This document shows, one piece after another, positions 44,471 to 52,387 of a stretch of DNA of 64,000 nt. How positions within the stretch are numbered: the stretch's first letter is position 1; every line of letters begins with the position of its first letter. The stretch lies in assembly GCA_937139155.1 (NCBI GenBank), contig CAKZPI010000021.1, forward strand, positions 1-64,000. The letters run 5' to 3'. The position numbers and the translations under genes were made by a program. The DNA is from an uncultured Flavobacteriales bacterium. Its GTDB lineage: Bacteria; Bacteroidota; Bacteroidia; Flavobacteriales; JBLHRE01. The notes under the pieces were generated by a model that did not search any database, was not told where the DNA came from, and was given only the letters and a program-made list of their open reading frames with translations.

Positions 44471-46272
44471 AAAAGCTATTGTACTTGTTATTTGCGCTTG
44501 CCCTATTTCATACATCATGGGGGCAAACTCGTCCAACCCAGACCACAAGAAACCCTGGATATTTTTATTTTCCCTGGGGTGGAGTTTTTGACTCTCTTGA
44601 GGCAAATGGCCCTGTCAATATCACTCCATCAAGCCCTAATCCATTGATTAATGAGGAAATTCTGAGTATAGGTAACAATCTGGCAGATTATACGGTTAAG
44701 TTTGATAACAAAGCCGGAGACATTTACATCGGTGTTTCCGATAACTTGAGATTTGGGTTTCAACCCTTTCAGGCCATTGGAATTCAGGCCCTCGGCGGAC
44801 CGTTTTATATTGGCTCTCAAACCACTGATACGGTTGTGATTGGAACAGGTGACCAGCCTAACATTCTGATTAATGATCAAGGCAGTAATATTCAGCATTT
44901 CACAGGGGGTGAGCTAAGATCAGAGCTATCTACTACAAGTTTGTCTTTATTTCGATATACAGATAATGGTGCTGCACCTAAGTTCATTTTGAAAAAATCC
45001 AGAGGATCCTATCAAAACCCTTCAATGGTATTTCCTGGAGATGTAGTTGGTGCTTATGATGTGTTTGGCTACAATGGAAGAACCTCAGATTTTGAACGAG
45101 CTGGGGCTTTTTGGTTTGATATTGATGATACAACTGGAGGATTATTCTCCCACGTAGATATTTATGGAGGTACTACTGACGGTAATGGTTTATACAGGAC
45201 TGCTACTCTAGGTATGGGGAAGAGTTATTTCTATCACTCGAATCAAATAGACACACTACTGCATATTAAGGATGATGAAGTGAAGTTTAATTCTAGAATT
45301 GTTCAAGAGTCTAGCGCTAAGCCTTACTTTTTGACCACCTCAGGAAATGATGCCTTTCAAGTTCAATCGCTCCTAGGTAGAGGAACCTTTCAACTTGGTG
45401 GCTTGAATAACAATACAAATATGACCAGGAATACATTAAGTGGTCAGTTTGAATTCACCTCCTTTTTGAATGGATCGGGAAACCTTGAAACTTCAGGCTT
45501 CGGTAATATGTATCGAGGGGATGGAGTAACTCGAGAGGGATCAATTCGGTTTTTCACCTATGGCACATCCATTAATAGTGGGAATGATATCGCCAAAACA
45601 ACCCGCTTTGCAATAACCGAAACAGGTGTTTCCGTATTTACCAATGTCAACAATTTATTCAGTAGGCTTTATGATGTGATTGATGAGCGGCCTGACAGCA
45701 CCTATGCCCTTCAGGTTTGGAGTGAAACTGTTGGTGGTCCTGGGGGTCTTGGTGGTGGATTTTATGCCGAGGGGGATTCAAAATTCACTGACAATTTAAG
45801 CGTGGATGGCCAGATTGTTGTGCCTAAAGTTAAAATGGTTAACTCCAATGGCCTGCGTTTTGAAACCTTTAATTCTACGGCCTCATATCTAGACGTTAAA
45901 AGCAACTTGAATGGTGTAGAACTTAAAGCTGTCGGGTTTTCTCAGAGCTCCTTTACGCTAAAGGTTGACGTTGATACCGCCATTTACGTGTCTCCTGGTG
46001 GTAATGTTAGCTTAAAACAAGATCTAAGTGTAGCTGGAAATATCTCGGCAAACGATGGGGCTTTTTCCGGCGATGTTACAGTTGGATCTACACTTAATGC
46101 AGGATCTGATTTAAGGGCGGATGCAGACATTCAGCTTGCCACCACCAGTTGGATTTACTTCGGCGATAAAAACACCGATGGCACCTGGCGTATGGGTATT
46201 AGTGAAGGTGAGTTCGTTCATCAATTCAGGGAGTCAGGCACTTTTGTAACCAAAAACACCATTACACCATGA
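44467..46272 (+). CDS. Fibre-like protein with signal peptide
   Basis: 601 residues, beta-rich, no Cys-rich or enzyme motif. The C-terminal part has fibre wording (DNLSVDGQIVVPKV, DLSVAGNISANDGAFSGDVT, ATTSWIYFGDKNT). It begins with a clear signal peptide (MKKLLYLLFALALFHTSWGQ), unusual for a tail fibre and suggesting export by Sec and perhaps display at the cell surface or assembly at a membrane. No T9SS sorting domain at the end. Confidence 0.6.
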   Translation: MKKLLYLLFALALFHTSWGQTRPTQTTRNPGYFYFPWGGVFDSLEANGPVNITPSSPNPLINEEILSIGNNLADYTVKFDNKAGDIYIGVSDNLRFGFQPFQAIGIQALGGPFYIGSQTTDTVVIGTGDQPNILINDQGSNIQHFTGGELRSELSTTSLSLFRYTDNGAAPKFILKKSRGSYQNPSMVFPGDVVGAYDVFGYNGRTSDFERAGAFWFDIDDTTGGLFSHVDIYGGTTDGNGLYRTATLGMGKSYFYHSNQIDTLLHIKDDEVKFNSRIVQESSAKPYFLTTSGNDAFQVQSLLGRGTFQLGGLNNNTNMTRNTLSGQFEFTSFLNGSGNLETSGFGNMYRGDGVTREGSIRFFTYGTSINSGNDIAKTTRFAITETGVSVFTNVNNLFSRLYDVIDERPDSTYALQVWSETVGGPGGLGGGFYAEGDSKFTDNLSVDGQIVVPKVKMVNSNGLRFETFNSTASYLDVKSNLNGVELKAVGFSQSSFTLKVDVDTAIYVSPGGNVSLKQDLSVAGNISANDGAFSGDVTVGSTLNAGSDLRADADIQLATTSWIYFGDKNTDGTWRMGISEGEFVHQFRESGTFVTKNTITP

Positions 46273-46796
46273 TGTTTAAGATCAAACATAAACCTGGTGC
46301 CCGCATGCCAAACCTTGGTGTGGCTTTGTTGTTTTTATTTATGATAGCCATTGCTAAACTAGTTATGGCTAAGTCCATTAAAGTAAAGGTGTTCTTCAGT
46401 CCTCACCTTTCTGGCTATGAGCTTCCCTCACATGAACAGGCCGACTGGAACAAATTAGGCGGCACCAGCACTTTTCCATGGCGCCGAAAAAAGACAAAAA
46501 CAGGCCATCAAAATAGTGATGAACATTTAGCTGTTTGGCGGTATTATAATCATCAGTTTCAGGTTTCAGATCAGTACAAACGTCATAAAACAGATTTACA
46601 GGTTCCATCGACTGACCAAATCACCACCTTAAATAAGAGCCGACAAGGTTTGGATGGGTTTTACCGGGCTACCATTTACCTGCCCTTGAGCCATACTTAC
46701 CCTGCCTTTCCCTGGTTTGGAGGAACCAACCCAGTTCCAGGTGATACCTCAGTGATCTACTTTATAAAACTAAAAGGATTGGTATGGAGAGTTTAA
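46269..46796 (+). CDS. Basic membrane-anchored late protein
   Basis: 175 residues. A hydrophobic segment at about 17-37 (VALLFLFMIAIAKLVM) is followed by a long basic soluble part (WRRKKTKTGHQN, HKTD). No recognised family. Overlaps the previous gene by 4 and the next by 13 bp. Confidence 0.55.
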   Translation: MMFKIKHKPGARMPNLGVALLFLFMIAIAKLVMAKSIKVKVFFSPHLSGYELPSHEQADWNKLGGTSTFPWRRKKTKTGHQNSDEHLAVWRYYNHQFQVSDQYKRHKTDLQVPSTDQITTLNKSRQGLDGFYRATIYLPLSHTYPAFPWFGGTNPVPGDTSVIYFIKLKGLVWRV

Positions 46797-47044
46797 TGGT
46801 AGGTAAAACTGGCTTAGATCAAATTACCACGGTAATCGGTTTCCTATTGTGCCTTAATTGTATAGTGCTCTGGAACCTCGACATGTGGCAAGTAGTTCCC
46901 AAATGTCCAAATGAGGGTGTTTTGTTCAGGGTTTTTGGCTTTGGGCTTTTATTGTCGGCGGTAAAGGAAGAGCTTTTTACAATTATGCTTGGGTGGTTCC
47001 GTAAACTACTAGGTATTCGTCAAAACAAGAATGGTGATGCCTAG
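46784..47044 (+). CDS. Small membrane protein, unknown
   Basis: 86 residues with two hydrophobic segments (VIGFLLCLNCIVLWNL; VFGFGLLLSAVKEELFTIML) and a basic tail. Embedded between overlapping late genes; no recognised family. Confidence 0.5.
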   Translation: MESLMVGKTGLDQITTVIGFLLCLNCIVLWNLDMWQVVPKCPNEGVLFRVFGFGLLLSAVKEELFTIMLGWFRKLLGIRQNKNGDA

Positions 47045-47456
47045 AACCAAATTGCACATATCACAAGTTGATAATCTGGCTTCTGATACAAGGAGGTCAA
47101 GCAGCCAGGTGGATGACATCCTCAATGGATCCTATGCTGACCTGGGGGGGATGACGCTTTCAAATTTCCCAGCAGGAAAATGGCTTGTAACCTTTGTTGG
47201 CGTTGTTTACTTAGAGGCAGATGCCCAGGCGACATTTAAAATAGTTAGCAATGGGGTTGACTTCAAAGAGACAACGGTATCTGTTGAGTCACAAAGTGTA
47301 GGGGTAAACGCCAGTGGTCGACTTCATGCAGTAGTTACAGCTATTGTTGAGACCCCTGGTGGAGCGGACTTAAAAATACAAGGGGTAGAGAACACGGGTA
47401 ACCAGGTGACGGTTTTAGATAAAGAAATCATTGCCACAAGAGTAAATGAAATATGA
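47031..47456 (+). CDS. Jelly-roll-like virion or receptor-binding protein
   Basis: 141 residues, beta-rich, no anchor. FPAGKWLVTFVGVVYLEADA and the alternating strands to the end suggest a TNF/C1q-like jelly roll, common in phage receptor-binding and decoration proteins. Overlaps both neighbours. Assignment by overall pattern only. Confidence 0.5.
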   Translation: MVMPRTKLHISQVDNLASDTRRSSSQVDDILNGSYADLGGMTLSNFPAGKWLVTFVGVVYLEADAQATFKIVSNGVDFKETTVSVESQSVGVNASGRLHAVVTAIVETPGGADLKIQGVENTGNQVTVLDKEIIATRVNEI

Positions 47457-47932
47457 TAGGAACTTTAGTTAACAACAAATATGTTCAAATTGGGCTAGGA
47501 GTGGCGGTGATTATCATCGTTTTAATGGTTTTTAAGGGGAGGCTTTCGAAACTGTTTGGATCAATAAAAAACAAGGTTGAGGAACAGCAAGTAAGAAATC
47601 ATAGTACCCGTGATGGATCAAAAAAACCAAGTCAGCCTGACCGTGTTTTACAAGGTATTTCGGAGTCTATTTATAAAGAAATGAAATGGGTTGGGGATGG
47701 GTTTGACGATGTTTATGCTGCACTAAAGCCATTAAATGGTCGGGACATACAGGAAGTGTACATAAATTTTGGAACACCGCTTTATTCCTACTATGGTGCT
47801 GGAAACAAGCTTCTTCAATGGTTTGGGCAGGCGGAACCTTTGGACATGATTGGCTGGTTTAAGGAAGAATACAATACAAGGGAATTAAAAAAACTTGCTC
47901 CCATATTAGAGCGGGGGGGATTTAATCTATAA
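47453..47932 (+). CDS. Membrane-anchored late protein
   Basis: 159 residues with an N-terminal transmembrane segment (GLGVAVIIIVLMVF) and a soluble C-terminal domain (FDDVYAALKPLNGRDIQEVY, LKKLAPILERGG). The soluble part recalls small domains of Bacteroidota phage proteins, but I cannot name a family. Confidence 0.55.
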   Translation: MIGTLVNNKYVQIGLGVAVIIIVLMVFKGRLSKLFGSIKNKVEEQQVRNHSTRDGSKKPSQPDRVLQGISESIYKEMKWVGDGFDDVYAALKPLNGRDIQEVYINFGTPLYSYYGAGNKLLQWFGQAEPLDMIGWFKEEYNTRELKKLAPILERGGFNL

Positions 47933-47934
47933 AT

Positions 47935-48117
47935 ATGGAAGGGTGGAAGTTTTTCAAGGATATAATTTCAGGTGAAAAGGGTCCAAGAATTAACGCCGAT
48001 GTTGAAACAAAAGTTTCCATCGACAAGCAGAACATTACCGAGGTAGTAGTAATCGTTGGGGTCTCAATACTGATTATTGCCGCTGGAATTGTGCTAATAA
48101 AACAACTAGGAAAATGA
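47935..48117 (+). CDS. Small single-span membrane protein (coat-like size)
   Basis: 60 residues: amphipathic N-terminus, then one C-terminal transmembrane helix (VVVIVGVSILIIAAGIVLI). Size and layout resemble both filamentous-phage major coat proteins and the small membrane proteins of lipid-containing phages; it could also be an accessory. 4-bp overlap with the next gene. Confidence 0.5.
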   Translation: MEGWKFFKDIISGEKGPRINADVETKVSIDKQNITEVVVIVGVSILIIAAGIVLIKQLGK

Positions 48118-48665
48118 AAACAAAGTGGATTGTATTGATATCGGTTACTATCACCTTAGGCTTGCTTATTTGGTTGATTTTTAGAAAGATAAAATCAAAT
48201 GAGTCTTCCTCCCGGTCTATCAAAAACCCTTTGGATCCAGGTCAAATGAAATCAGGAGCTTCCCCGAAGTTTAATAACCTGCCTTCAACTCCTGGTACTT
48301 CCGGATTGAGTGTGGTTGAAAAGGGAGGAATCAAAGGTGGTAATAAAGCTTCAGTAGTAAAGGTTGAAACGGATTTAAACTCCAAGAAGCCTCATGCTTT
48401 TGACAAAGAAGAGGTTACTCGTGTTTTTGCAGAAGAGCTTAAGAATGACTGGGTAGGTCCAGATCGTGATGAAGAGCCTCCTTTGCCTGCAAGTAAGGCA
48501 CATGAAAAGGTGAAAATCAAACGAGGAGAAGGGCCTAGAAAAGGAATCAGGCCAACCCCAGTTAGTTTAAAAGAATGTGATTGCAAATCAGACCGCCGGT
48601 GTGAATGCAACTCTAGAGCTGAGCCTAGTAAGGGCAAAGCCTTGAAAACAAAAAGAATTAGCTAG
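48114..48665 (+). CDS. Membrane-anchored basic late protein
   Basis: 183 residues; N-terminal transmembrane segment (VLISVTITLGLLIWLIF) followed by a long, disordered Lys/Ser-rich tail with a Cys cluster at the end (CDCKSDRRCECNS). The anchored basic tail is suited to contact nucleic acid or a capsid. No recognised family. Confidence 0.55.
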   Translation: MKTKWIVLISVTITLGLLIWLIFRKIKSNESSSRSIKNPLDPGQMKSGASPKFNNLPSTPGTSGLSVVEKGGIKGGNKASVVKVETDLNSKKPHAFDKEEVTRVFAEELKNDWVGPDRDEEPPLPASKAHEKVKIKRGEGPRKGIRPTPVSLKECDCKSDRRCECNSRAEPSKGKALKTKRIS

Positions 48666-49016
48666 ATGAAAACTAAGATTATTGTTATAAGCATAATTGG
48701 GCTTGTTGTGTTGGCTGGCATTGTGTTTTTGTTTTTTTCTGGATCGAACAGTGAAGAACAAGCTTCAGCCACTTCAACCACTAGTTCTTCCTATGATCCT
48801 GAAATTGGTCCTTGCCCAAAAAAGCGCCGGAAGGTTTCAAGGATGAAGTCAGAAGTGACTTGGAAGGCTTGGAGTAAAAAGGCAGATGAAATAAGAAATA
48901 GTCCAGGCTGGTGGGCTCAAATTGTAAAAGAGGCTGAAAAAAGGGGGGTGTCTCCTGACAGTCTTGTAGAGCCAAACGCCAGGTGGGCTGTTCTTCAAAG
49001 TTGCGGATTAGTTTAA
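48666..49016 (+). CDS. Membrane-anchored late protein, paralogue of the next
   Basis: 116 residues. Transmembrane segment at 4-24 (IVISIIGLVVLAGIVFLFF), a Ser/Thr-rich linker, then a C-terminal motif of form IRNSPGWW...KEAEKRGVSPDSLV. The next gene has the same arrangement and the same type of motif, so these are diverged duplicates. The motif resembles short helical domains in phage proteins. Confidence 0.6.
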   Translation: MKTKIIVISIIGLVVLAGIVFLFFSGSNSEEQASATSTTSSSYDPEIGPCPKKRRKVSRMKSEVTWKAWSKKADEIRNSPGWWAQIVKEAEKRGVSPDSLVEPNARWAVLQSCGLV

Positions 49017-49028
49017 AATGAAAGTATT

Positions 49029-49349
49029 ATGAAATGGTATTGGTTTTTAATCATTGGAGCTGTCTTGACGGCTATTGTTATCATTGGCCTGAGTTTAAAA
49101 AACCGGAAGTCAAATGCTTTAGGGTCATCATCTGACCCAATACCTCCTGGGGTAAGCCTTCATGACTTCAAGAATCTAGTTGAGCCAAGTGACGTTCAAG
49201 ATATGGTTCGCAGGATAAAGGGAACGCCAAAGTGGTTTGACGACCAGAAAAAAGCAGCAAAAAAGAACGGTATCTCAATAGACCAGCAAGTAAGAGACTC
49301 TGCGGTTTTTGTATTGTGGAAAAAACATAGGGGCGAAAGTATTGGGTGA
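49029..49349 (+). CDS. Membrane-anchored late protein, paralogue of the previous
   Basis: 106 residues. N-terminal transmembrane segment (FLIIGAVLTAIVIIGLSL), linker, then IKGTPKWFDDQKKAAKKNG and ISIDQQV, aligning with the same motif of the 48666-49016 product. Its stop overlaps the start of a previously unlisted small gene. Confidence 0.6.
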   Translation: MKWYWFLIIGAVLTAIVIIGLSLKNRKSNALGSSSDPIPPGVSLHDFKNLVEPSDVQDMVRRIKGTPKWFDDQKKAAKKNGISIDQQVRDSAVFVLWKKHRGESIG

Positions 49350-49507
49350 TGGGCTTTAGGGCAAAGAGAAACAAGAAGAAGGCGGCTTCTGAGCTAAAAC
49401 GGGCCCACAAACTAGCCAAAGAGCTGGAATCAATCGACCCTTTATCCTCATATAGGTCTAGGTTCAAGAAATCGCTAAGACATATTCGAAAGACTGATTT
49501 GAAATGA
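49349..49507 (+). CDS. Small basic late protein
   Basis: 52 residues, found by reading the gap: MGFRAKRNKKKAASELKR, then HKLAKELESIDPLSS, ending KSLRHIRKTDLK. The start ATG overlaps the previous stop (TGATG) and the stop overlaps the lysozyme start (ATGA), which strongly supports translation. Highly basic; could bind nucleic acid or the envelope. Confidence 0.65.
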   Translation: MGFRAKRNKKKAASELKRAHKLAKELESIDPLSSYRSRFKKSLRHIRKTDLK

Positions 49508-50001
49508 ATAGAAAACCGGTTGACGCATTAATAACCAACAAAAAGGGGGTTGACCTTATCAAAGGTTTTGAGCAATTACGTACTAGGTCTTACTATGACC
49601 AGGCGGGTGTTATTACTATTGGTTACGGTCATACAGGGCCAGATGTATATCCTGGCCAAACCATAAGCCCTCAACGAGCTGAAGAACTATTTCGTGAGGA
49701 CCTGGAAAAACGAGAAGTATCACTAAGAGCCATGGTAGGGGTGCCTTTAACTGAAAATGAGTTTTCAGCCTTAGTCTCTTGGCTATATAATGTAGGCTCA
49801 GGTAATGCTAGGTCATCAACCCTAATTCAGATACTTAATCAAGGTGCCTCTCCAGAGGATGTTGCTAATCAGCTACTACGCTGGAATAAGGTGCGAGACC
49901 CTAAAACCGGAAAGCTAATTGTTTCTAACGGGCTAGTTAGAAGGAGAAAGGCTGAACATGATCTTTACTTGGATCACGGCCAAAAAAAAAAGTTCTCTTA
50001 A
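49504..50001 (+). CDS. T4-type lysozyme (GH24 endolysin)
   Basis: 165 residues in the 0 frame. The E-8aa-D-5aa-T catalytic triad is present: Glu23, Asp32, Thr38 (GFEQLRTRSYYD, then TIGYGHTG). Hydrolyses peptidoglycan for host lysis. No signal peptide. The 0-frame ends QKKKFS at a run of ten A; a -1 shift at the A AAA AAG within it would replace the end with a hydrophobic tail (see 49986-50054). Confidence 0.92.
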   Translation: MNRKPVDALITNKKGVDLIKGFEQLRTRSYYDQAGVITIGYGHTGPDVYPGQTISPQRAEELFREDLEKREVSLRAMVGVPLTENEFSALVSWLYNVGSGNARSSTLIQILNQGASPEDVANQLLRWNKVRDPKTGKLIVSNGLVRRRKAEHDLYLDHGQKKKFS

Positions 50002-50054
50002 TTGTTCTGGCCTTAGTCCTTATAGTAACCGGAATCCTATTAATTAGATCATGA
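49986..50054 (+). other. Possible -1 frameshift site and transmembrane tail of lysozyme
   Basis: Ten A at 49982-49991 contain, in the lysozyme frame, the classic slippery heptamer A AAA AAG (49986-49992). After a -1 shift the next codons (GTT at 49992 onward) encode VLLIVLALVLIVTGILLIRS and stop at 50052-50054, which overlaps the next ATG at 50051 as ATGA, like other junctions in this operon. The 0-frame stop instead leaves a 49-bp gap. Product would be 183 residues with a C-terminal membrane anchor. Confidence 0.6.
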
Positions 50055-50440
50055 GTGGTGGAGGTAAGCCATCTGATGATTTGAAAGGGTTGAATGATCA
50101 ATCATTAAGGGTGTATTTGTCCTTGACGCTAAAAAAAATAGACACCGATCTAAAGGAAATCAAGCAGAAACAGTCTGATGTTGATTCAAATGTCGGTACG
50201 GCATTAAGGCTCATCAAGGAGAATAATGAAGAGGTGGAGCGATATCTAAAAAGGACATCGGAGCTGGAAAAACGAGTAGATAAGCTAGACAATGAGGTCA
50301 ATTCAACAAGGGTTAATCATGGACTGATGATGGCAAAAGTCAAGTCTACCTACATTGCAATTATTACCGCCGGCTCTTTAATCATTGGCCTGCTAAGCTT
50401 TATTACCTACTTGATTGCTATAATGAAGAATGCGGTATGA
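50051..50440 (+). CDS. Coiled-coil protein with C-terminal membrane helix (holin/XhlA-like)
   Basis: 129 residues. A long charged coiled coil (about 25-95; LKEIKQKQSDVDSN, LEKRVDKLDNEVN) is followed by a C-terminal transmembrane helix (IAIITAGSLIIGLLSFITYLIAIM). The layout resembles XhlA-type lysis accessory proteins. Position between lysozyme and spanin supports a lysis role. Confidence 0.6.
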   Translation: MSGGGKPSDDLKGLNDQSLRVYLSLTLKKIDTDLKEIKQKQSDVDSNVGTALRLIKENNEEVERYLKRTSELEKRVDKLDNEVNSTRVNHGLMMAKVKSTYIAIITAGSLIIGLLSFITYLIAIMKNAV

Positions 50441-50931
50441 GATTGAGGGCTTCTTTTTTAGTTTTTGTCGTATTCATGTCCAGTTGTAATGGGATAAAAA
50501 CCGCATGGCGTAACGCTAAAATTGAGCGTACAAAGGATCGTATAATAAAGCTTGCAGAAAAATACCCAAAGGAGCTAATTGCTGGGTCTGACTCTGTGGT
50601 GGTTCATGTTCGTGGCCGAACCCGGCCTGCTACACTTGAGGTTAAGTGGCGACTTCCAGAAACGGATTCTGTCTTTGAAATCTCGGGGTCTGACTCCGCC
50701 AACAAACATTTAACAGCATTTGTAGACAAAACGGGTGATCAATTGAGTCTAGTTGTGATTGATAAAGGTCAAGGTTTTAATAAAGACACTACAATTTCAA
50801 AAGGCCCTTACGTTACAATCGATTATCAAAATAGCCCAAAGAGCTTAAGAAAGGTATGGCCTTGGTTACTTTTCTGGCTTGGATTACTTTACCTTATCAG
50901 CGTAATCGTTAAAAACTTTAAGGGTGGTTAG
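50437..50931 (+). CDS. Unimolecular spanin-like lipoprotein
   Basis: 164 residues. N-terminal signal with lipobox FMSSC (Cys about residue 15), a beta-rich periplasmic part, and a C-terminal transmembrane helix (WLLFWLGLLYLISVIV). A lipoprotein with its other end in the inner membrane is the topology of unimolecular spanins such as T1 gp11, which fuse the two membranes in the last step of lysis. Its place after the endolysin supports this; the sequence itself is not recognisably similar to known spanins. Confidence 0.55.
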   Translation: MRLRASFLVFVVFMSSCNGIKTAWRNAKIERTKDRIIKLAEKYPKELIAGSDSVVVHVRGRTRPATLEVKWRLPETDSVFEISGSDSANKHLTAFVDKTGDQLSLVVIDKGQGFNKDTTISKGPYVTIDYQNSPKSLRKVWPWLLFWLGLLYLISVIVKNFKGG

Positions 50932-50964
50932 ATTTTGGTTTACTGCCCCCCGAAATTCGCCCGT

Positions 50965-51060
50965 TGTAGTAAGGTGCAGTTACTACATTTCAACATTTTT
51001 TAGGAGAAGTTACTACACGTCAAACCCAGTGCTGGCAATGGATAGCGCCATTTGTAGTAA
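50965..51060. repeat. Four copies of TGTAGTAA next to the integrase
   Basis: TGTAGTAA occurs at 50965-50972 and 51053-51060 and in inverted form (TTACTACA) at 50980-50987 and 51010-51017. The first pair is a perfect 8-bp inverted repeat with a 7-bp spacer. A fifth partial word, GTAGTAG, follows at 51062. Located between the late operon and the integrase end, these fit arm-type integrase or excisionase sites. Confidence 0.65.
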
Positions 51061-51094
51061 CGTAGTAGCAAAAACGCGACAAAAAAAACTTTTT

Positions 51095-52279
51095 TTAAAT
51101 TTTCGGAAACTTACTTCTCACCCCAGTGCTCTGTGAAAAGCCTAAGCTTTTAAGATATAAATCGGTTTGATCAGAAGAATGGTGTCTACATTGAAGTTGG
51201 ACTTCTTTAATGTCCTTAGTCACCTTGTAGAGCGAGACAGCCCCGGTGTGCTTCCAAGAATACATAGTTTGTCCTGGATAAAGAAGGCCCTGGTCTTTTA
51301 CCAATTTTTTCCAGCAATTAGAAGCCTTGTTACGGTACATTTCATCAGATGACGGAACCCAGTTGTTGCCAAAAAAGAAGTCAGCCTTTGATGCGCCTAG
51401 AATCCAATCCTTAACCTGTTGAAGAAAAACATCAGGAATTGCAACAACGCCATCCTTTTTGTTCTTTGAAATTGAGGCAGGGAAGTTTATCGTTTTCTGG
51501 AACAAGTCAACGTGCATTACTTTTAGTCTTCTTAATTCTGCGGGACGGGCCAGTAAATAATATATGCATTGGACAAAAAACCAAAGACCAGGCTCAGGCT
51601 TCATTGCTTTTTTCAGAATGGGGATCTGATCTGAGTCAAATGGAACATTTGCAGTTGACTTTTGTTCCGGATATTTACGAACCCCAGAAAAAGGATTTGT
51701 CTTTATAACCTCTCGTTCAATTAAGGAATTGCAAATGGATCTTAAAAACTCACGAGTTTTGTTAACCGTAACCGCTGATCTGCCAGACTTAATCATGCCA
51801 TCCAAAAAATCCTGGTAAACCCTTTTGGGTATTTCGTCTATCGTGCGGGCCTCAAGCCCTGCATTTTGAATAAAACTGGATATCTGATTAACCGCTGTCC
51901 GATATGACTGAGCCCCAAATTTTCTCATGCCAACAGATCTAGTTTCAAAGCCATACTCTAAAGCTTCCAAAACCTTCATTCTTGGAGCTTGAAGCAGGGG
52001 GTCAGGCGTTGTTTTTGGTGTATTTAATCTAACTACTGGGTCTACCTTGATTGTTGACCCGCCTTTTAAATATTGATTAATTCTTTGAGCCAATAATTTT
52101 CCATGAAACTCTCGCTCCTTCGTGGTTTTATACTGGTTCAAGTCGGCGTATATGCGTTTTCGCACTAAATCTTGCTTAACTGGGTGAAAAGCATAGAATT
52201 CCACGTACCACTTTTTACTTAGGTCGTAATTAAAATGGCGAAGTATTGCAGGTTTGTATGGCGCTTTTTTCTTTTTCAT
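51095..52279 (-). CDS. int: Tyrosine-family site-specific integrase
   Basis: 394 residues from the ATG at 52279 (MKKKKAPYKP); the longer frame would run into the tRNA gene. SAM-like core-binding domain (about 130-240) and catalytic domain with the first Arg in LLARPAELRRLK, YSWKHTGAVSL (an H-x-x-R position reading HTGA) and CRHHSSDQTDLYLKSLG with the nucleophile Tyr. The variation at the second Arg is seen in some Bacteroidota integrases. It lies about 110 bp from the tRNA-Leu 3' end. Confidence 0.9.
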   Translation of the reverse strand: MKKKKAPYKPAILRHFNYDLSKKWYVEFYAFHPVKQDLVRKRIYADLNQYKTTKEREFHGKLLAQRINQYLKGGSTIKVDPVVRLNTPKTTPDPLLQAPRMKVLEALEYGFETRSVGMRKFGAQSYRTAVNQISSFIQNAGLEARTIDEIPKRVYQDFLDGMIKSGRSAVTVNKTREFLRSICNSLIEREVIKTNPFSGVRKYPEQKSTANVPFDSDQIPILKKAMKPEPGLWFFVQCIYYLLARPAELRRLKVMHVDLFQKTINFPASISKNKKDGVVAIPDVFLQQVKDWILGASKADFFFGNNWVPSSDEMYRNKASNCWKKLVKDQGLLYPGQTMYSWKHTGAVSLYKVTKDIKEVQLQCRHHSSDQTDLYLKSLGFSQSTGVRSKFPKI

Positions 52280-52387
52280 GCCTAAAAAAAGCCCGAAAAT
52301 TTCTGGCGATAAGCCTGATTTTTTTGGCGACAGAAAGATGCCAGGAGGTATAATCTCCTGGCATTCAATCACATAATAGCCGAATAG

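Larger units (their letters stand above)
30438..52387. mobile_element. Integrated provirus or satellite at tRNA-Leu(CAA)
   Basis: The right end is set by a tyrosine integrase (51095-52279) adjacent to the 3' end of tRNA-Leu. Contents in order: small basic protein and repressor (minus), early operon with primase-helicase, cargo, structured RNA, late operon with spike/fibre-like, membrane and lysis proteins, integrase. The left end is inferred from the divergent repressor and the tRNA relics; I could not find a second copy of the tRNA-Leu 3' end. The exact 17-bp match between 31198-31214 and 41595-41611 (inverted) argues that early and late modules belong together. Confidence 0.6.

Noticed and set aside
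49957..50050. Short independent ORF over the lysozyme end
   Set aside because: The ATG-started frame there has an unremarkable composition and stops without helix; the hydrophobic tail is reached only by a -1 shift from the lysozyme frame.
30438..52387. Second copy of the tRNA-Leu 3' end as left attachment site
   Set aside because: I searched by eye for CGAAGGTGGGAATCGAAC around 28-43 kb and found no match, so the left border stays undefined.
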